This document shows, piece after piece, positions 55,366-63,900 of a DNA stretch of 64,000 nucleotides. Source of the DNA: Arthrobacter sp. PM3. GTDB taxonomy: Bacteria; Actinomycetota; Actinomycetes; Actinomycetales; Micrococcaceae. Under the pieces are notes generated by a model. The model was not told where the DNA came from and made no database searches. It was given only the letters and a program-made list of their open reading frames with translations. Location: assembly GCF_003352915.1 (NCBI RefSeq), contig NZ_CP022314.1, positions 1,531,637-1,595,636 of the forward strand. The letters run 5' to 3'. Made by a program: the position numbers and the translations under genes. The first letter of the stretch is position 1, and each line of letters opens with the position of its first letter.

Positions 55366-56130
55366 GTGCTAATTCTGCTGCCGCCCTCCGAGGGCAAGAC
55401 TCCCGCGACCGGCGGGGACGCCGCCGACTGGACGGCCCTGAGCTTTCCCGCCCTCAACAGCGCCCGGGCCAAGGTCCTTGACGCGCTGGGCACCGTCAGC
55501 GCCCACGAGGATGCCCTGGCGCTACTGCGCGTCGGCGCATCGTTGAGCGCCGACGTCGAACGCAACACGCGCCTGCACGCCGAACCTGCCGCCCCGGCCC
55601 ATCAGGTGTATTCCGGGGTGCTCTATGACGCCCTCGGCTACAGCACCCTGACGGCCGCGCAGCGGAAGAAGGCCGACGAGTCGGTCCTGGTGATTTCCGC
55701 GCTGTGGGGTGCCATCGGCTTCGCGGACCGGGTGCCGGCCTACCGGCTGTCGATGGGGACCGCACTGCCCGACGTCGGACGGCTTGCCTCGTTCTGGAAG
55801 CCCCTGCTCGACGATGCGCTGGCGGCGGCCACGGAAGGCCACCTGCTGGTGGACTGCCGGTCCAGCACCTACGCCGCGGCCTGGGCTCCCCCGGCGGAGC
55901 GGACCGTGGCCGTGAACGTCTTCACCGAGGCCGGCGGGGTGCGGAAGGTGGTCAGCCACTTTGCCAAGCACACCCGGGGCGAGCTGGCGCGGCATCTGCT
56001 CAGCCGCAGGGGCAAGGCGCCGCAGACTCCCGCGCAACTGAGACAAGCCGCAGCCGAAAAGTGGGCGGCAGAACTCGTTGAGGGCACGGCCCGCAAGCCG
56101 CACACCTTGAACATCATCCTGCCCAGCTAG
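55366..56130 (+). CDS. yaaA: Peroxide stress protein YaaA (DUF328)
   Basis: A 254-residue protein of the YaaA family, which in E. coli limits free iron and protects DNA during peroxide stress. The family start LPPSEGKTP is at residues 5-13. Also seen are YSGVLYDALGYSTL, SALWGAI and YRLSMGT, and the C-terminal FAKHTRGELARHL motif. The start is GTG, with TAAGAT six bases upstream. It is convergent with the zinc-ribbon-like gene. Confidence 0.92.
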   Translation: MLILLPPSEGKTPATGGDAADWTALSFPALNSARAKVLDALGTVSAHEDALALLRVGASLSADVERNTRLHAEPAAPAHQVYSGVLYDALGYSTLTAAQRKKADESVLVISALWGAIGFADRVPAYRLSMGTALPDVGRLASFWKPLLDDALAAATEGHLLVDCRSSTYAAAWAPPAERTVAVNVFTEAGGVRKVVSHFAKHTRGELARHLLSRRGKAPQTPAQLRQAAAEKWAAELVEGTARKPHTLNIILPS

Positions 56131-56145
56131 CCAGCAGCACGGTGG

Positions 56146-56883
56146 CTAGGCCCACTCGGCGGAGCGGACCAGGATGCAGCCGGAGTCCGGGCAGAAGACG
56201 ATGTCGTCCTCCGCGGCGGCCTTGATCTCGGCGAGGTCGCCCGGGCTGAGCTGCATCCCGGACCCTTCAGAGGTGCCGTGGAAGAGCCGCGCCGCGCCGA
56301 CGCCGCGTTTGGCCAGGGTCTTCTCGTAGACGGCGAGCATTCCCGCGTCCAGTCCGCCGGCGAACTCGGCCCGCTGGCCGCGCACCACGGTGGCTTCCGC
56401 GGCGATCTCGGCCAGCTGTGCGTCCAGTTCGGCGCGGATCGCGCCGAAGGAGCCCTGGATGTCATCGACGATCTTCTGCTGCGCGGCCTGGCGGGCGCGC
56501 AGCGAGTCCAGCCGTTCCAGGACTTCGAGTTCGACGTCCTCGAGGTCCGAGCGGCGTTTGTTGAGGGAGACGAGGTCCCGCTGCAGGGCGACGAGGTCCT
56601 TGGACAGGCCGGTGCCACTGTTGAGTTTGGCTTCGTCGCGCTCGATCCGTGACGCCACCTGCTCGACGTCCGCCTCGGCACGCTTGAGTTCGAGTTCGGC
56701 GTCATGGACGGCCATCCTGGCGGCGCCGAGTTCACCGTTGGCGACGCCGAGGGCCGCTTCCAGGTCAGTGATCCGGGAGTCGGCCTCCAGGCTTCGGCGG
56801 CGGTTGGAGAGGGATTTGAGCTTGGCGTCCAGTGCCTGCAATTCGAGCAACTTCAACTGTTCCGCCGGTGCTGCCTTCGCCAC
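56146..56883 (-). CDS. CT398-like coiled-coil protein with degenerate C4 zinc ribbon
   Basis: A 245-residue protein. Residues about 10-175 form a long coiled coil rich in Glu, Arg and Ala. The C-terminal part matches the zinc-ribbon family next to Nif3 in many bacteria (GVGAARLFHG, LSPGDLAEIKAA). The family has two CxxC-like pairs; here the first is lost (TSEGSGMQ) and only CPDSGC remains, so a full four-cysteine site cannot form in one chain. The start is GTG 56883, with GGAGG five bases upstream. It follows nif3 by about 60 bases in one operon. Confidence 0.85.
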   Translation of the reverse strand: MAKAAPAEQLKLLELQALDAKLKSLSNRRRSLEADSRITDLEAALGVANGELGAARMAVHDAELELKRAEADVEQVASRIERDEAKLNSGTGLSKDLVALQRDLVSLNKRRSDLEDVELEVLERLDSLRARQAAQQKIVDDIQGSFGAIRAELDAQLAEIAAEATVVRGQRAEFAGGLDAGMLAVYEKTLAKRGVGAARLFHGTSEGSGMQLSPGDLAEIKAAAEDDIVFCPDSGCILVRSAEWA

Positions 56884-56944
56884 TATTACCTCCGCTTGTT
56901 CCCTTCCGGCCGGAGCCGGGCACCGTGCCGGCGCTTCCTAGACT

Positions 56945-57898
56945 CTAGTCCCCGCCCGGAGTCAGAATGAAGTCCCACGGGTCGCTGTTGGTGGTGCTGA
57001 CCCGGATTTCGACGTCGTGGCCCTGGTCGGTGAGCACGTTGCCGAGGGCTTCGGCGGCTGCGGGCAGCCACAGCCACTCGCTGGCGAAGTGCGAGACGTC
57101 GATCAGGTACGGCCGGTCGTTGACCGCCGCTTCCCGCGCTTCCGACGCCGGGTGGTGGCGCAGGTCCGCCGTCAGGTAGACGTCGGCGTTGCTGGCCCGC
57201 ACCTCGCCGAAGAGGGAGTCGCCGGCGCCGCCGCAGACGGCCACCCGCCGGACCAGCCCGGCCCGGTCACCGGATACCCGCACACCGCCGGCGACCGAGG
57301 GCAGGATGCCGAATACGCGGGCCGCGAAGTCGCCCAGGGTCAGGACCTCCTCGAGGTCGCCGACCCGGCCGATGCCTTCCTCGGGGAGCCCGTTTGCGGC
57401 GGGGGTCAGCGGGGTCACGTTCTGCAGGCCCAGGGCGTCCGCCAGCACGTCCGAGACGCCGCCGACGGCGGAATCCCCGTTGGTGTGCACGGTCATCAGT
57501 GCGGTGCCGGATTCGATGAGGCGGTGGACGGCCTTGCCCTTGGCCGTGTTGGCGGCGACGGAGGTGACACCCTTGAGCAGCAGCGGGTGGTGCGTGATGA
57601 GCAGTTCGGCGCCGAAGTCGATGGCTTCCTCAATCACCTCGGCGGTCGGGTCCACGGCAAACATGATCCTGTGCACCTCGGCGTCGGTGTGCCCCGCCAC
57701 CAGGCCCACCTCGTCCCAGTCCTCGGCGAGCGATTCGGGCCAGAGTTCCTCCACCGCCAGCTGGACCGTTCCCAGCGTCGCTGTGCGAAGGTCCGCGGTG
57801 CCGGAGGCGTCCCCGTTGCCGGGACCGCCGTCGGCCGCGGCAGCGGCGGCGCCGCCGGACTCAGCTGAAACATCGGTGTTCACAGGTTCCATACCCAC
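56945..57898 (-). CDS. Nif3-like dinuclear metal-centre protein
   Basis: A 317-residue member of the Nif3/YbgI (GTP cyclohydrolase I type 2-like) family, which forms a hexameric toroid with a two-metal centre. Metal ligands are seen in LLITHHPLLL and HTNGDS, and near the C-terminus in DVSHFASEW. The residues before about 45 are a low-complexity Ala/Gly tail. Function in vivo is unknown. I take GTG 57898 as start: TAGGGT ends exactly six bases before it. ATG 57892, two codons on, is the alternative. Confidence 0.9.
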   Translation of the reverse strand: MGMEPVNTDVSAESGGAAAAAADGGPGNGDASGTADLRTATLGTVQLAVEELWPESLAEDWDEVGLVAGHTDAEVHRIMFAVDPTAEVIEEAIDFGAELLITHHPLLLKGVTSVAANTAKGKAVHRLIESGTALMTVHTNGDSAVGGVSDVLADALGLQNVTPLTPAANGLPEEGIGRVGDLEEVLTLGDFAARVFGILPSVAGGVRVSGDRAGLVRRVAVCGGAGDSLFGEVRASNADVYLTADLRHHPASEAREAAVNDRPYLIDVSHFASEWLWLPAAAEALGNVLTDQGHDVEIRVSTTNSDPWDFILTPGGD

Positions 57899-57904
57899 AT
57901 TCTT

Positions 57905-57910
57905 ACCCTA
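57905..57910 (-). promoter_or_regulatory. Leaderless-type -10 of the Nif3-like gene
   Basis: TAGGGT on the minus strand ends 6 bases before GTG 57898. Confidence 0.5.
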
Positions 57911-57992
57911 TCCGCCGTCGTCCCCGTCACGTGTAAGAGTCTCGTAAGGTGGCTTGGGGAATCATCGGCGGCGTCGAACCATTGAACAGATC

Positions 57993-58517
57993 ATGAGAAC
58001 TTTTGTCCTCGGCGGAGGCTGCTTCTGGTGCCTCGACGCCGTCTACCAGAAAACCAAGGGTGTCAGCGCGGTGGTGTCCGGCTACACCGGAGGCCATGAC
58101 CGCAACCCCGACTATTACTCGGTGTGCTCCGGAACCACCGGCCACGCCGAAGTGGTGGCGGTGACGTTCGACGAGGACGTCATTCCCGCCGACGTCATCC
58201 TGGACATGTTCCTCGCCCTCCACGACCCCACCACGCTGAACCGGCAGGGGTACGACGTCGGCACCCAGTACCGGTCCTCGATGTTCTACGAGACCACCGA
58301 GGAAAAGATCCTCTTCGAAGAGGCGATCGAACGGAACCAGGCCCTGTGGCGGCACCCGATCGTGACCGAGGTCAGCCGGCTGCCGAAGTTCCACGTGGCC
58401 GAGGATTTCCACCAGAACTACTTCGCGAAATACCCCGAACAGGGGTACTGCCAGGTGATCATCAACCCGAAGCTGGCCAAGGCGAGGAAATATTACTCTG
58501 CGTGGCTTAATGCTTAG
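57993..58517 (+). CDS. msrA: Peptide-methionine (S)-S-oxide reductase
   Basis: Repairs oxidised methionine in proteins, 174 residues. The catalytic GGGCFWC has C10 as nucleophile, with C13 nearby. The GYTGGH motif follows, and the YCQ cysteine near the C-terminus is the usual resolving cysteine. No MsrB domain is fused. A TAAGGT at 57945-57950 is a possible -10 about 40 bases upstream. The ribosome site before ATG 57993 is weak, but the family start fits. It is divergent from the Nif3-like gene. Confidence 0.94.
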   Translation: MRTFVLGGGCFWCLDAVYQKTKGVSAVVSGYTGGHDRNPDYYSVCSGTTGHAEVVAVTFDEDVIPADVILDMFLALHDPTTLNRQGYDVGTQYRSSMFYETTEEKILFEEAIERNQALWRHPIVTEVSRLPKFHVAEDFHQNYFAKYPEQGYCQVIINPKLAKARKYYSAWLNA

Positions 58518-58582
58518 CTAGGGTCTGCACGCGCTCGTTAGGCTGACCTCAGTTATCCCTCTTCAAAGACAGGCATACATAC

Positions 58583-59518
58583 ATGGCACCGATCTATGAC
58601 GATGTAACCCAGTTGGTCGGCGGGACCCCGCTGGTCCGGCTCAACCGGCTGACCGAAGGCCTTGACGCCACCGTGGCCGTCAAGCTGGAGTTCTACAACC
58701 CGGCCAACAGCGTCAAGGACCGGATCGGCGTCGCCATCATCGACGCTGCCGAAAAGTCCGGAGCCCTCAAGCCCGGCGGCACCATTGTCGAAGGCACCTC
58801 CGGCAACACCGGAATCGCCCTGGCGATGGTCGGCGCGGCCCGCGGCTACAAGGTCATCCTGACCATGCCGGAAACCATGTCCACCGAGCGCCGGGTCATG
58901 CTGCGCGCCTACGGCGCCGAGATCGTCCTGACGCCCGGCTCCGAAGGCATGCGCGGCGCCGTGGAGAAGGCCCAGGAAATCGTGGCCAACACGGAGAACT
59001 CCATCTGGGCCCGGCAGTTCGCCAATGAGGCCAACCCGGAGGTCCACCGCCGGACCACGGCCGAAGAAGTCTGGGCGGACACCGACGGCAAGGTGGACAT
59101 CTTTGTCGCCGGCGTCGGCACCGGCGGCACCGTCACCGGCGTCGGACAGGTCCTCAAGGAGCGCAACCCGGACGTCCAGATCGTCGCGGTCGAGCCGAAG
59201 GACTCCCCCATCCTCAACGGCGGCGCCCCGGGCCCGCACAAGATCCAGGGCCTCGGCGCGAACTTCGTCCCCGACATCCTGGACACCAACGTCTACGACG
59301 AGGTCATCGACGCCACGCTGGAGGACTCCGTCCGGGTCGCACGGGATCTTGGCATCAAGGAAGGCATCCTGGGCGGCATCTCCTCCGGCGCGATCGTCTG
59401 GGCCGCCCTGGAACTCGCCAAGCGTCCGGAGAACGCCGGTAAACTCATTGTTGCAGTGGTCTGCGACTTCGGTGAGCGCTACATCTCCACCGTGCTGTAC
59501 GACGACATCCGCGGCTAA
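58583..59518 (+). CDS. cysK: Cysteine synthase A (O-acetylserine sulfhydrylase)
   Basis: PLP enzyme making cysteine from O-acetylserine and sulfide, 311 residues. The PLP lysine is K45 in [11 protein letters not shown]. The substrate loop is TSGNTG at 72-77, and the phosphate-binding [12 protein letters not shown] lies near 176-187. At 311 residues it is the usual CysK length. It is followed after 37 bases by the serine acetyltransferase gene, giving a two-gene cysteine biosynthesis operon whose products can form the cysteine synthase complex. Confidence 0.96.
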   Translation: MAPIYDDVTQLVGGTPLVRLNRLTEGLDATVAVKLEFYNPANSVKDRIGVAIIDAAEKSGALKPGGTIVEGTSGNTGIALAMVGAARGYKVILTMPETMSTERRVMLRAYGAEIVLTPGSEGMRGAVEKAQEIVANTENSIWARQFANEANPEVHRRTTAEEVWADTDGKVDIFVAGVGTGGTVTGVGQVLKERNPDVQIVAVEPKDSPILNGGAPGPHKIQGLGANFVPDILDTNVYDEVIDATLEDSVRVARDLGIKEGILGGISSGAIVWAALELAKRPENAGKLIVAVVCDFGERYISTVLYDDIRG

Positions 59519-59555
59519 GTCCGGCCGCTGATCCACGATTGCCAGAAAGGTCTTT

Positions 59556-60140
59556 GTGAGCTTCTTCGCAAGACTGAAGGAAGACCTCGACGCCGCCCGG
59601 TCGCATGACCCGGCGGCGCGGGGTTCTTTTGAAAACTTCTTTGCCTACTCCGGCCTGCACGCCATCTGGTTCCACCGCCTGACGCACCGGCTGTGGCAGA
59701 ACCCGGCCCTAAGGTTCCCGGCGCGTCTCATCTCGCAGCTGGCCCGGTTCCTCACCGGCATCGAGATCCACCCCGGCGCCACGATCGGCCGGCGGTTCTT
59801 CATCGATCACGGCATGGGCGTCGTGATCGGCGAGACCGCCGAGATCGGCGAGGACGTCATGATCTACCACGGCGTCACCCTCGGCGGCCGCTCGCTCGCG
59901 AAAATCAAACGGCACCCCACCATCGGGGACCGTGTTGTGATCGGCGCCGGCGCCAAAGTCCTGGGACCCATCACCATCGGCCGCGACAGCGCGATTGGCG
60001 CCAACGCCGTGGTGGTCAAGGACGCTCCGGCCGAGTCGATCGTCACCGGCGTCCCGGCCACCTGGCGGCACCGCGACGCGCAGCGCGAGACCAAACCCGC
60101 CGTCGACCCGGCCGAATACCTGATCGACTACCATATCTAG
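59556..60140 (+). CDS. cysE: Serine O-acetyltransferase (EpsC/CysE type)
   Basis: Makes O-acetylserine, the substrate of CysK. At 194 residues it is the short EpsC form, with a reduced N-terminal helical domain and a left-handed beta-helix of hexapeptide repeats from about 75 to 165 ([19 protein letters not shown] in part, then [11 protein letters not shown]). The catalytic His lies in DHGMG. The C-terminal tail ends YLIDYHI, giving the terminal Ile typical for docking into CysK. The start is GTG 59556 after AGAAAGG. Confidence 0.95.
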   Translation: MSFFARLKEDLDAARSHDPAARGSFENFFAYSGLHAIWFHRLTHRLWQNPALRFPARLISQLARFLTGIEIHPGATIGRRFFIDHGMGVVIGETAEIGEDVMIYHGVTLGGRSLAKIKRHPTIGDRVVIGAGAKVLGPITIGRDSAIGANAVVVKDAPAESIVTGVPATWRHRDAQRETKPAVDPAEYLIDYHI

Positions 60141-60273
60141 GTTTCCGGCCGGCTGAACGCTGCCGGCCGTCCGGCTAGCCCGGGAACCGCTTGTAGAGGT
60201 TAATGATCCTGCCGGCAAGGGCAGCCCGCATGGCGGGGGTCCTGAACTGCGTCGTGCGCGGCCGGAAACACGA

Positions 60274-60315
60274 ACGGCCGGCGCCTGTCCAGAGTAACTG
60301 GAAAGGGCCGGCCGT
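60274..60315. terminator. Hairpin between convergent cysE and gnd
   Basis: ACGGCCGGC at 60274-60282 pairs with 60307-60315, and an inner CCAG/CTGG (60289-60292, 60298-60301) extends it. There is little T-run; its role is inferred from position. Confidence 0.55.
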
Positions 60316-60335
60316 CCGGTCTGAAACGGTGCGGG

Positions 60336-61772
60336 CTAGTGGGTGTCGACTGCCGCGATCTCGGACTTGTCCTCGCCCCAGAGGGTGTGGAACGTGCCTT
60401 CGGCGTCAACGCGGCCGTAGGTGTGCGCGCCGAAGAGGTCGCGCTGGCCCTGGATCAGGGCAGCGGCGACACGCTCGCGGCGCAGGCCGTCGTAGTAGGC
60501 CAGCGAGGAAGAGAACACCGGCACCGGGATGCCGAGCTGGACAGCCGTCGCGACGACGCGGCGCCAGGCCGGAAGTGCCTCGCCGATCGCCTTGGTGAAG
60601 GCCGGGGCAAACAGCAGGTTGGCCGGCTTCTCGTCGGCGGCGTACGCCTTGGTGATGTCCTTGAGCAGTTCGGCCCGGATGATGCAGCCGGCACGCCAGA
60701 GGGAGGCGATCTCGTCCAGCTTCAGGTCCCAGCCGTATTCCTTGGCCGCGGAAGTGAGCATGTCCAGCCCCTGGGCGTAGGAGACCAGCTTGGAGGCGTA
60801 GAGGGCCTGGCGGACGTCCTCGACGAAGCTGTCCGGGACCTCGACGGCGATTTCCTCGCCGGCCAGCAGTTCCTGGCCGAGCTTGCGCTGGGCGGACTGG
60901 GAGGACAGGGCGCGGGCGAACACGGATTCGGCGATGCCCGAGACCGGCGAACCGAGTTCGAGTGCGGAGATAACCGTCCAGCGGCCGGTGCCCTTCTGGC
61001 CTGCGGCGTCCACCACGACGTCGACGAACGGCTTGCCGGTCTTGGCGTCCACGTGGCCGAGGACCTCGGCGGAAATTTCAATCAGGAACGAGGACAGCTC
61101 GCCCTTGTTCCACTCTTCGAAGATCTTGGCCTGGTCGGCCGGCTCGATTCCGGCGCCGGAGCGCAGGAGGTCGAAGGCCTCGCCGATGACCTGCATGTCG
61201 GCGTATTCGATCCCGTTGTGGACCATCTTCACGAAGTGGCCGGCGCCGTCGGTGCCGATCCAGGCGCAACACGGTTCGCCGTCGACCTTCGCCGAGATCT
61301 TCTCCAGCAGCGGGCCGAGGGCCTTGTAGGACTCCTTGGAGCCACCGGGCATGATGGACGGGCCGTTCAGGGCGCCTTCTTCACCGCCGGAGACGCCGAC
61401 GCCCACGAAGTGCAGGTCCTTCTTGGCCAGGGCGGCTTCGCGGCGGCGGGTGTCCTCGTAGTGCGAGTTGCCGGCGTCGATGATGATGTCGCCGGGCTCC
61501 AGCAGCGGCTCGAGCTGCTCGATCACGGAGTCCACCGGCTTGCCGGCCTTGACCATGATCAGGACGCGGCGCGGCTTCTCCAGCGAATCAACGAGCTCCT
61601 GCAGCGTCTCGGTGCGGACGAAGTCGCCCTCGTCACCGTGCTTGGCGAGCAGGGCGTCTGTCTTTTCCACGGACCGGTTGTGCAAGGCGACAGTGAAGCC
61701 GTTCCGGGCCAGGTTGCGTGCGAGGTTGGCCCCCATCACGGCAAGGCCGGTGACACCGATGTGTGCTGACAT
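60336..61772 (-). CDS. gnd: 6-phosphogluconate dehydrogenase, NADP-dependent, decarboxylating
   Basis: Converts 6-phosphogluconate to ribulose-5-phosphate, 478 residues (the long NADP form). The cofactor motif GVTGLAVMGANLARN lies at 5-19, with NRS following the second strand, an NADP mark. The substrate-binding GVSGGEEGA and catalytic HFVKMVHNGIEY segments are intact, and the C-terminal swinging tail is present. ATG 61772 follows GGAG. It is divergent from the FadR-type regulator, pointing to gluconate-responsive control. Confidence 0.96.
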   Translation of the reverse strand: MSAHIGVTGLAVMGANLARNLARNGFTVALHNRSVEKTDALLAKHGDEGDFVRTETLQELVDSLEKPRRVLIMVKAGKPVDSVIEQLEPLLEPGDIIIDAGNSHYEDTRRREAALAKKDLHFVGVGVSGGEEGALNGPSIMPGGSKESYKALGPLLEKISAKVDGEPCCAWIGTDGAGHFVKMVHNGIEYADMQVIGEAFDLLRSGAGIEPADQAKIFEEWNKGELSSFLIEISAEVLGHVDAKTGKPFVDVVVDAAGQKGTGRWTVISALELGSPVSGIAESVFARALSSQSAQRKLGQELLAGEEIAVEVPDSFVEDVRQALYASKLVSYAQGLDMLTSAAKEYGWDLKLDEIASLWRAGCIIRAELLKDITKAYAADEKPANLLFAPAFTKAIGEALPAWRRVVATAVQLGIPVPVFSSSLAYYDGLRRERVAAALIQGQRDLFGAHTYGRVDAEGTFHTLWGEDKSEIAAVDTH

Positions 61773-61909
61773 CAAAACTCCAATTCATTTGTGTACACCA
61801 CGTACGTACGGCGGTCCCGATACGACGTTCGTGTAGGACTCGGGCAGGTTGTGCCGCATGGGGCGGAACCCGCTGTTGAGATTCAGTGGCTGTCTATAAA
61901 CCATATGTA

Positions 61910-61928
61910 TTCCCGTGGGTTGCGGGAA
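61910..61928. promoter_or_regulatory. Inverted repeat between gnd and the FadR-type regulator
   Basis: TTCCCG-N7-CGGGAA at 61910-61928 is a perfect six-base inverted repeat in the 264-base divergent region and could be an operator. Nothing else in this region is coding. Confidence 0.35.
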
Positions 61929-62023
61929 AGCCGCGCCCACGGAGCGGAACACTTGCGCGTCACAAACAGTCTATGATCCCGCGCTGCCGTGCCGCCGGTC
62001 GGCCCGGACGACGCCCGCCGCAC

Positions 62024-62029
62024 TATGCT
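62024..62029 (+). promoter_or_regulatory. Leaderless-type -10 of the FadR-type regulator
   Basis: TATGCT ends 7 bases before ATG 62037. Confidence 0.5.
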
Positions 62030-62036
62030 TACGACT

Positions 62037-62765
62037 ATGTCAACCAGTCTCCACCATCGTGCCATTGAGCACCTCGGGACAAAGATTGTGGCCGGCGAGC
62101 TTCCGCCCGGACATGTCATGCTCGCCGAGCACCTCGAGGACGAACTCAAGGTTTCCCGCTCAGTGGTCCGGGAGGCCGTCCGGGTCCTCCAGTCCCTGGG
62201 CCTGGTCGAGACCATCAAGCGCGTCGGCATCCGGGTGCTGCCGCCCAGCCGGTGGAACCCCTTCGACCCGCTTGTGATCCGCTGGCGCCTGGCCGGTGAG
62301 GGCCGCGGCGCGCAGCTGCGGTCCCTGGCCGAGCTGCGCACCGCCGTCGAACCGGTCGCCGCGGAACTCGCGGCCGCCAACGCCCCCGAGGAACTCCGCC
62401 AGGAGCTCGTGACGGTCTCGCATGACATGCGGGACGCCGGGCGCGCCGGCGATGTCCCCCGGTTCCTGGAGCTGGACATCCTGTTCCACTCCCTGCTGCT
62501 CTCCGGCTCCGGCAACGAGATGTTCGCCAACATGGTGGGCCAGGTGACCGAAACCCTGACCGGCCGCACCGCCCACGGCCTGATGCCGGACCACCCGCGG
62601 GAGACGGCGCTGCAGTGGCACGTGGACGTCGCCGAGGCCATCGCCGCCGGGGACGCCCCCGCCGCGCGCGAGGCCTCGAACCGGATCATGCGGGAGACCA
62701 TCTCGGAGATGGAGCCGAACTGGAAAAACCAGCCGCGGGTGTTCGTCCCGGTCCAGCGGTCCTAG
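62037..62765 (+). CDS. FadR/GntR family transcriptional regulator, probable gluconate regulator
   Basis: A 242-residue GntR-superfamily regulator: winged helix-turn-helix at about 5-70 (PPGHVMLAEHLEDEL, VSRSVVREAVRVLQSLGLV) and an all-helical FadR-type (FCD) effector domain from about 95 to 225. The FCD metal-site residues include D in LELDILFH and His in HGLMPDHP and WHVDV. It lies between gnd and the idonate-type dehydrogenase, so it probably responds to gluconate or a phosphogluconate. I chose ATG 62037 because TATGCT is seven bases upstream. Confidence 0.88.
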   Translation: MSTSLHHRAIEHLGTKIVAGELPPGHVMLAEHLEDELKVSRSVVREAVRVLQSLGLVETIKRVGIRVLPPSRWNPFDPLVIRWRLAGEGRGAQLRSLAELRTAVEPVAAELAAANAPEELRQELVTVSHDMRDAGRAGDVPRFLELDILFHSLLLSGSGNEMFANMVGQVTETLTGRTAHGLMPDHPRETALQWHVDVAEAIAAGDAPAAREASNRIMRETISEMEPNWKNQPRVFVPVQRS

Positions 62766-62823
62766 GAGCCCCAATACTTCCAGGAACGCCGTCATGCTGA
62801 CACCCCGGCCGCGGGCTGTCATC

Positions 62824-63900
62824 TCACTCCGGCTTGGGCCGGAAGTCGAGCAGGACTTTTCCGGAGGTGGCGGCGTCGCGGGCGGTGGCGAAGGCCGCCA
62901 GGCCGTCCTCGAGCCGGTAGGTGTGGGTGATGACGGGGTCCGCGGCGAGGGTGCCGTCGGCGAGGGCGGTGATGACGTGATCGATTTCGTCGTTGAACCG
63001 GAACGAGCCGATCAGGTCCAGTTCCCGGGTGATGGCCAGGGAGATCAGGACCGGCTGCGGGCCGGTGGGCAGCAGCCCGACCATGATGACCTTCCCGCCG
63101 CGCACCGCGCCGCGGACCGCGGAGGCCAGGCCGTGGTGGCTGCCGGAGGACTCGATCACGACGTCGGCCTCGACCGCCTCGATCGCCGCGGTGTCCGTCC
63201 CGTGCAGGAGATCGTCCGCGCCCACGGCCCGGGCGATCTCCAGCGGCTTCTCGTGCATGTCCACCGCCACGATCCGGGCCGCGCCGGCACGTTTCAGCAC
63301 GGCCACGGCCAGCGCCCCGATCGGCCCGGACCCGATCACCAGCACCGTCTTCCCGGCCACGTCCCCGGCCCGGCCGACCGCGTGCCAGGCCACGGCCGTC
63401 GGCTCGGCCAGCGCCGCCCTCCGCAGCTCCAGCCCGGCGGGCAGGGCCCGGAGCATCCGGGCAGGGAGCACCGCGTACCGGCTGAACGCCCCGTCCGTGT
63501 GCGGGAACCGGGCCGCGGACCCCAGATACGTACACCCCGGGGACAGGTTCGGCCGCTCCGCCGGGAACCGCCCCGGCCCGTCCCCGGGGGTGGCCGGGTG
63601 CACCGCGACCGGCGTGCCCGCCGCGGGGCCGGTCCCGTCCGCCGCGGCCCGCACCACGGTCCCGACAATCTCATGCCCGAGCACCATCGGCGCCTTCAGC
63701 ACCGACTCCCCCGCCGCCCCGTGCAGCCAGTAATGCAGGTCCGACCCGCAGATCCCGCCGAACGCGACCTCCACCACCGCCTCGTCCGGGCCCGGGACCG
63801 GCACCGGGACCTGTTCGATCCGCAGATCCCCCGCCCCATGGGCCACCACCGCCGGCCCCGCCACCGGCACCACCGCCGGAAGAATTGTTGCGCCCGTCAT
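62824..63900 (-). CDS. Zinc-binding alcohol dehydrogenase, L-idonate 5-dehydrogenase-like
   Basis: A 358-residue medium-chain dehydrogenase. Catalytic zinc ligands include C51 (GGICGSDLHYW) and H76/E77 (VLGHEIVG). The NAD motif is VLVIGSGPIGALA near 180. The four-cysteine structural zinc lobe is mostly missing; only one Cys (SPGCTYLG) remains in that region. Members near gluconate genes oxidise L-idonate to 5-ketogluconate. Its ATG overlaps the stop of the upstream SDR gene by one base (TGATG), giving tight coupling. Confidence 0.85.
   Translation of the reverse strand: MTGATILPAVVPVAGPAVVAHGAGDLRIEQVPVPVPGPDEAVVEVAFGGICGSDLHYWLHGAAGESVLKAPMVLGHEIVGTVVRAAADGTGPAAGTPVAVHPATPGDGPGRFPAERPNLSPGCTYLGSAARFPHTDGAFSRYAVLPARMLRALPAGLELRRAALAEPTAVAWHAVGRAGDVAGKTVLVIGSGPIGALAVAVLKRAGAARIVAVDMHEKPLEIARAVGADDLLHGTDTAAIEAVEADVVIESSGSHHGLASAVRGAVRGGKVIMVGLLPTGPQPVLISLAITRELDLIGSFRFNDEIDHVITALADGTLAADPVITHTYRLEDGLAAFATARDAATSGKVLLDFRPKPE

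Noticed and set aside
60175..60300. Minus-strand open frame ending IINLYKRFPG between cysE and gnd
   Set aside because: It looks a little protein-like but has only an 18-codon ATG frame, runs through the hairpin, and lacks a ribosome site; not enough to call a gene or pseudogene.
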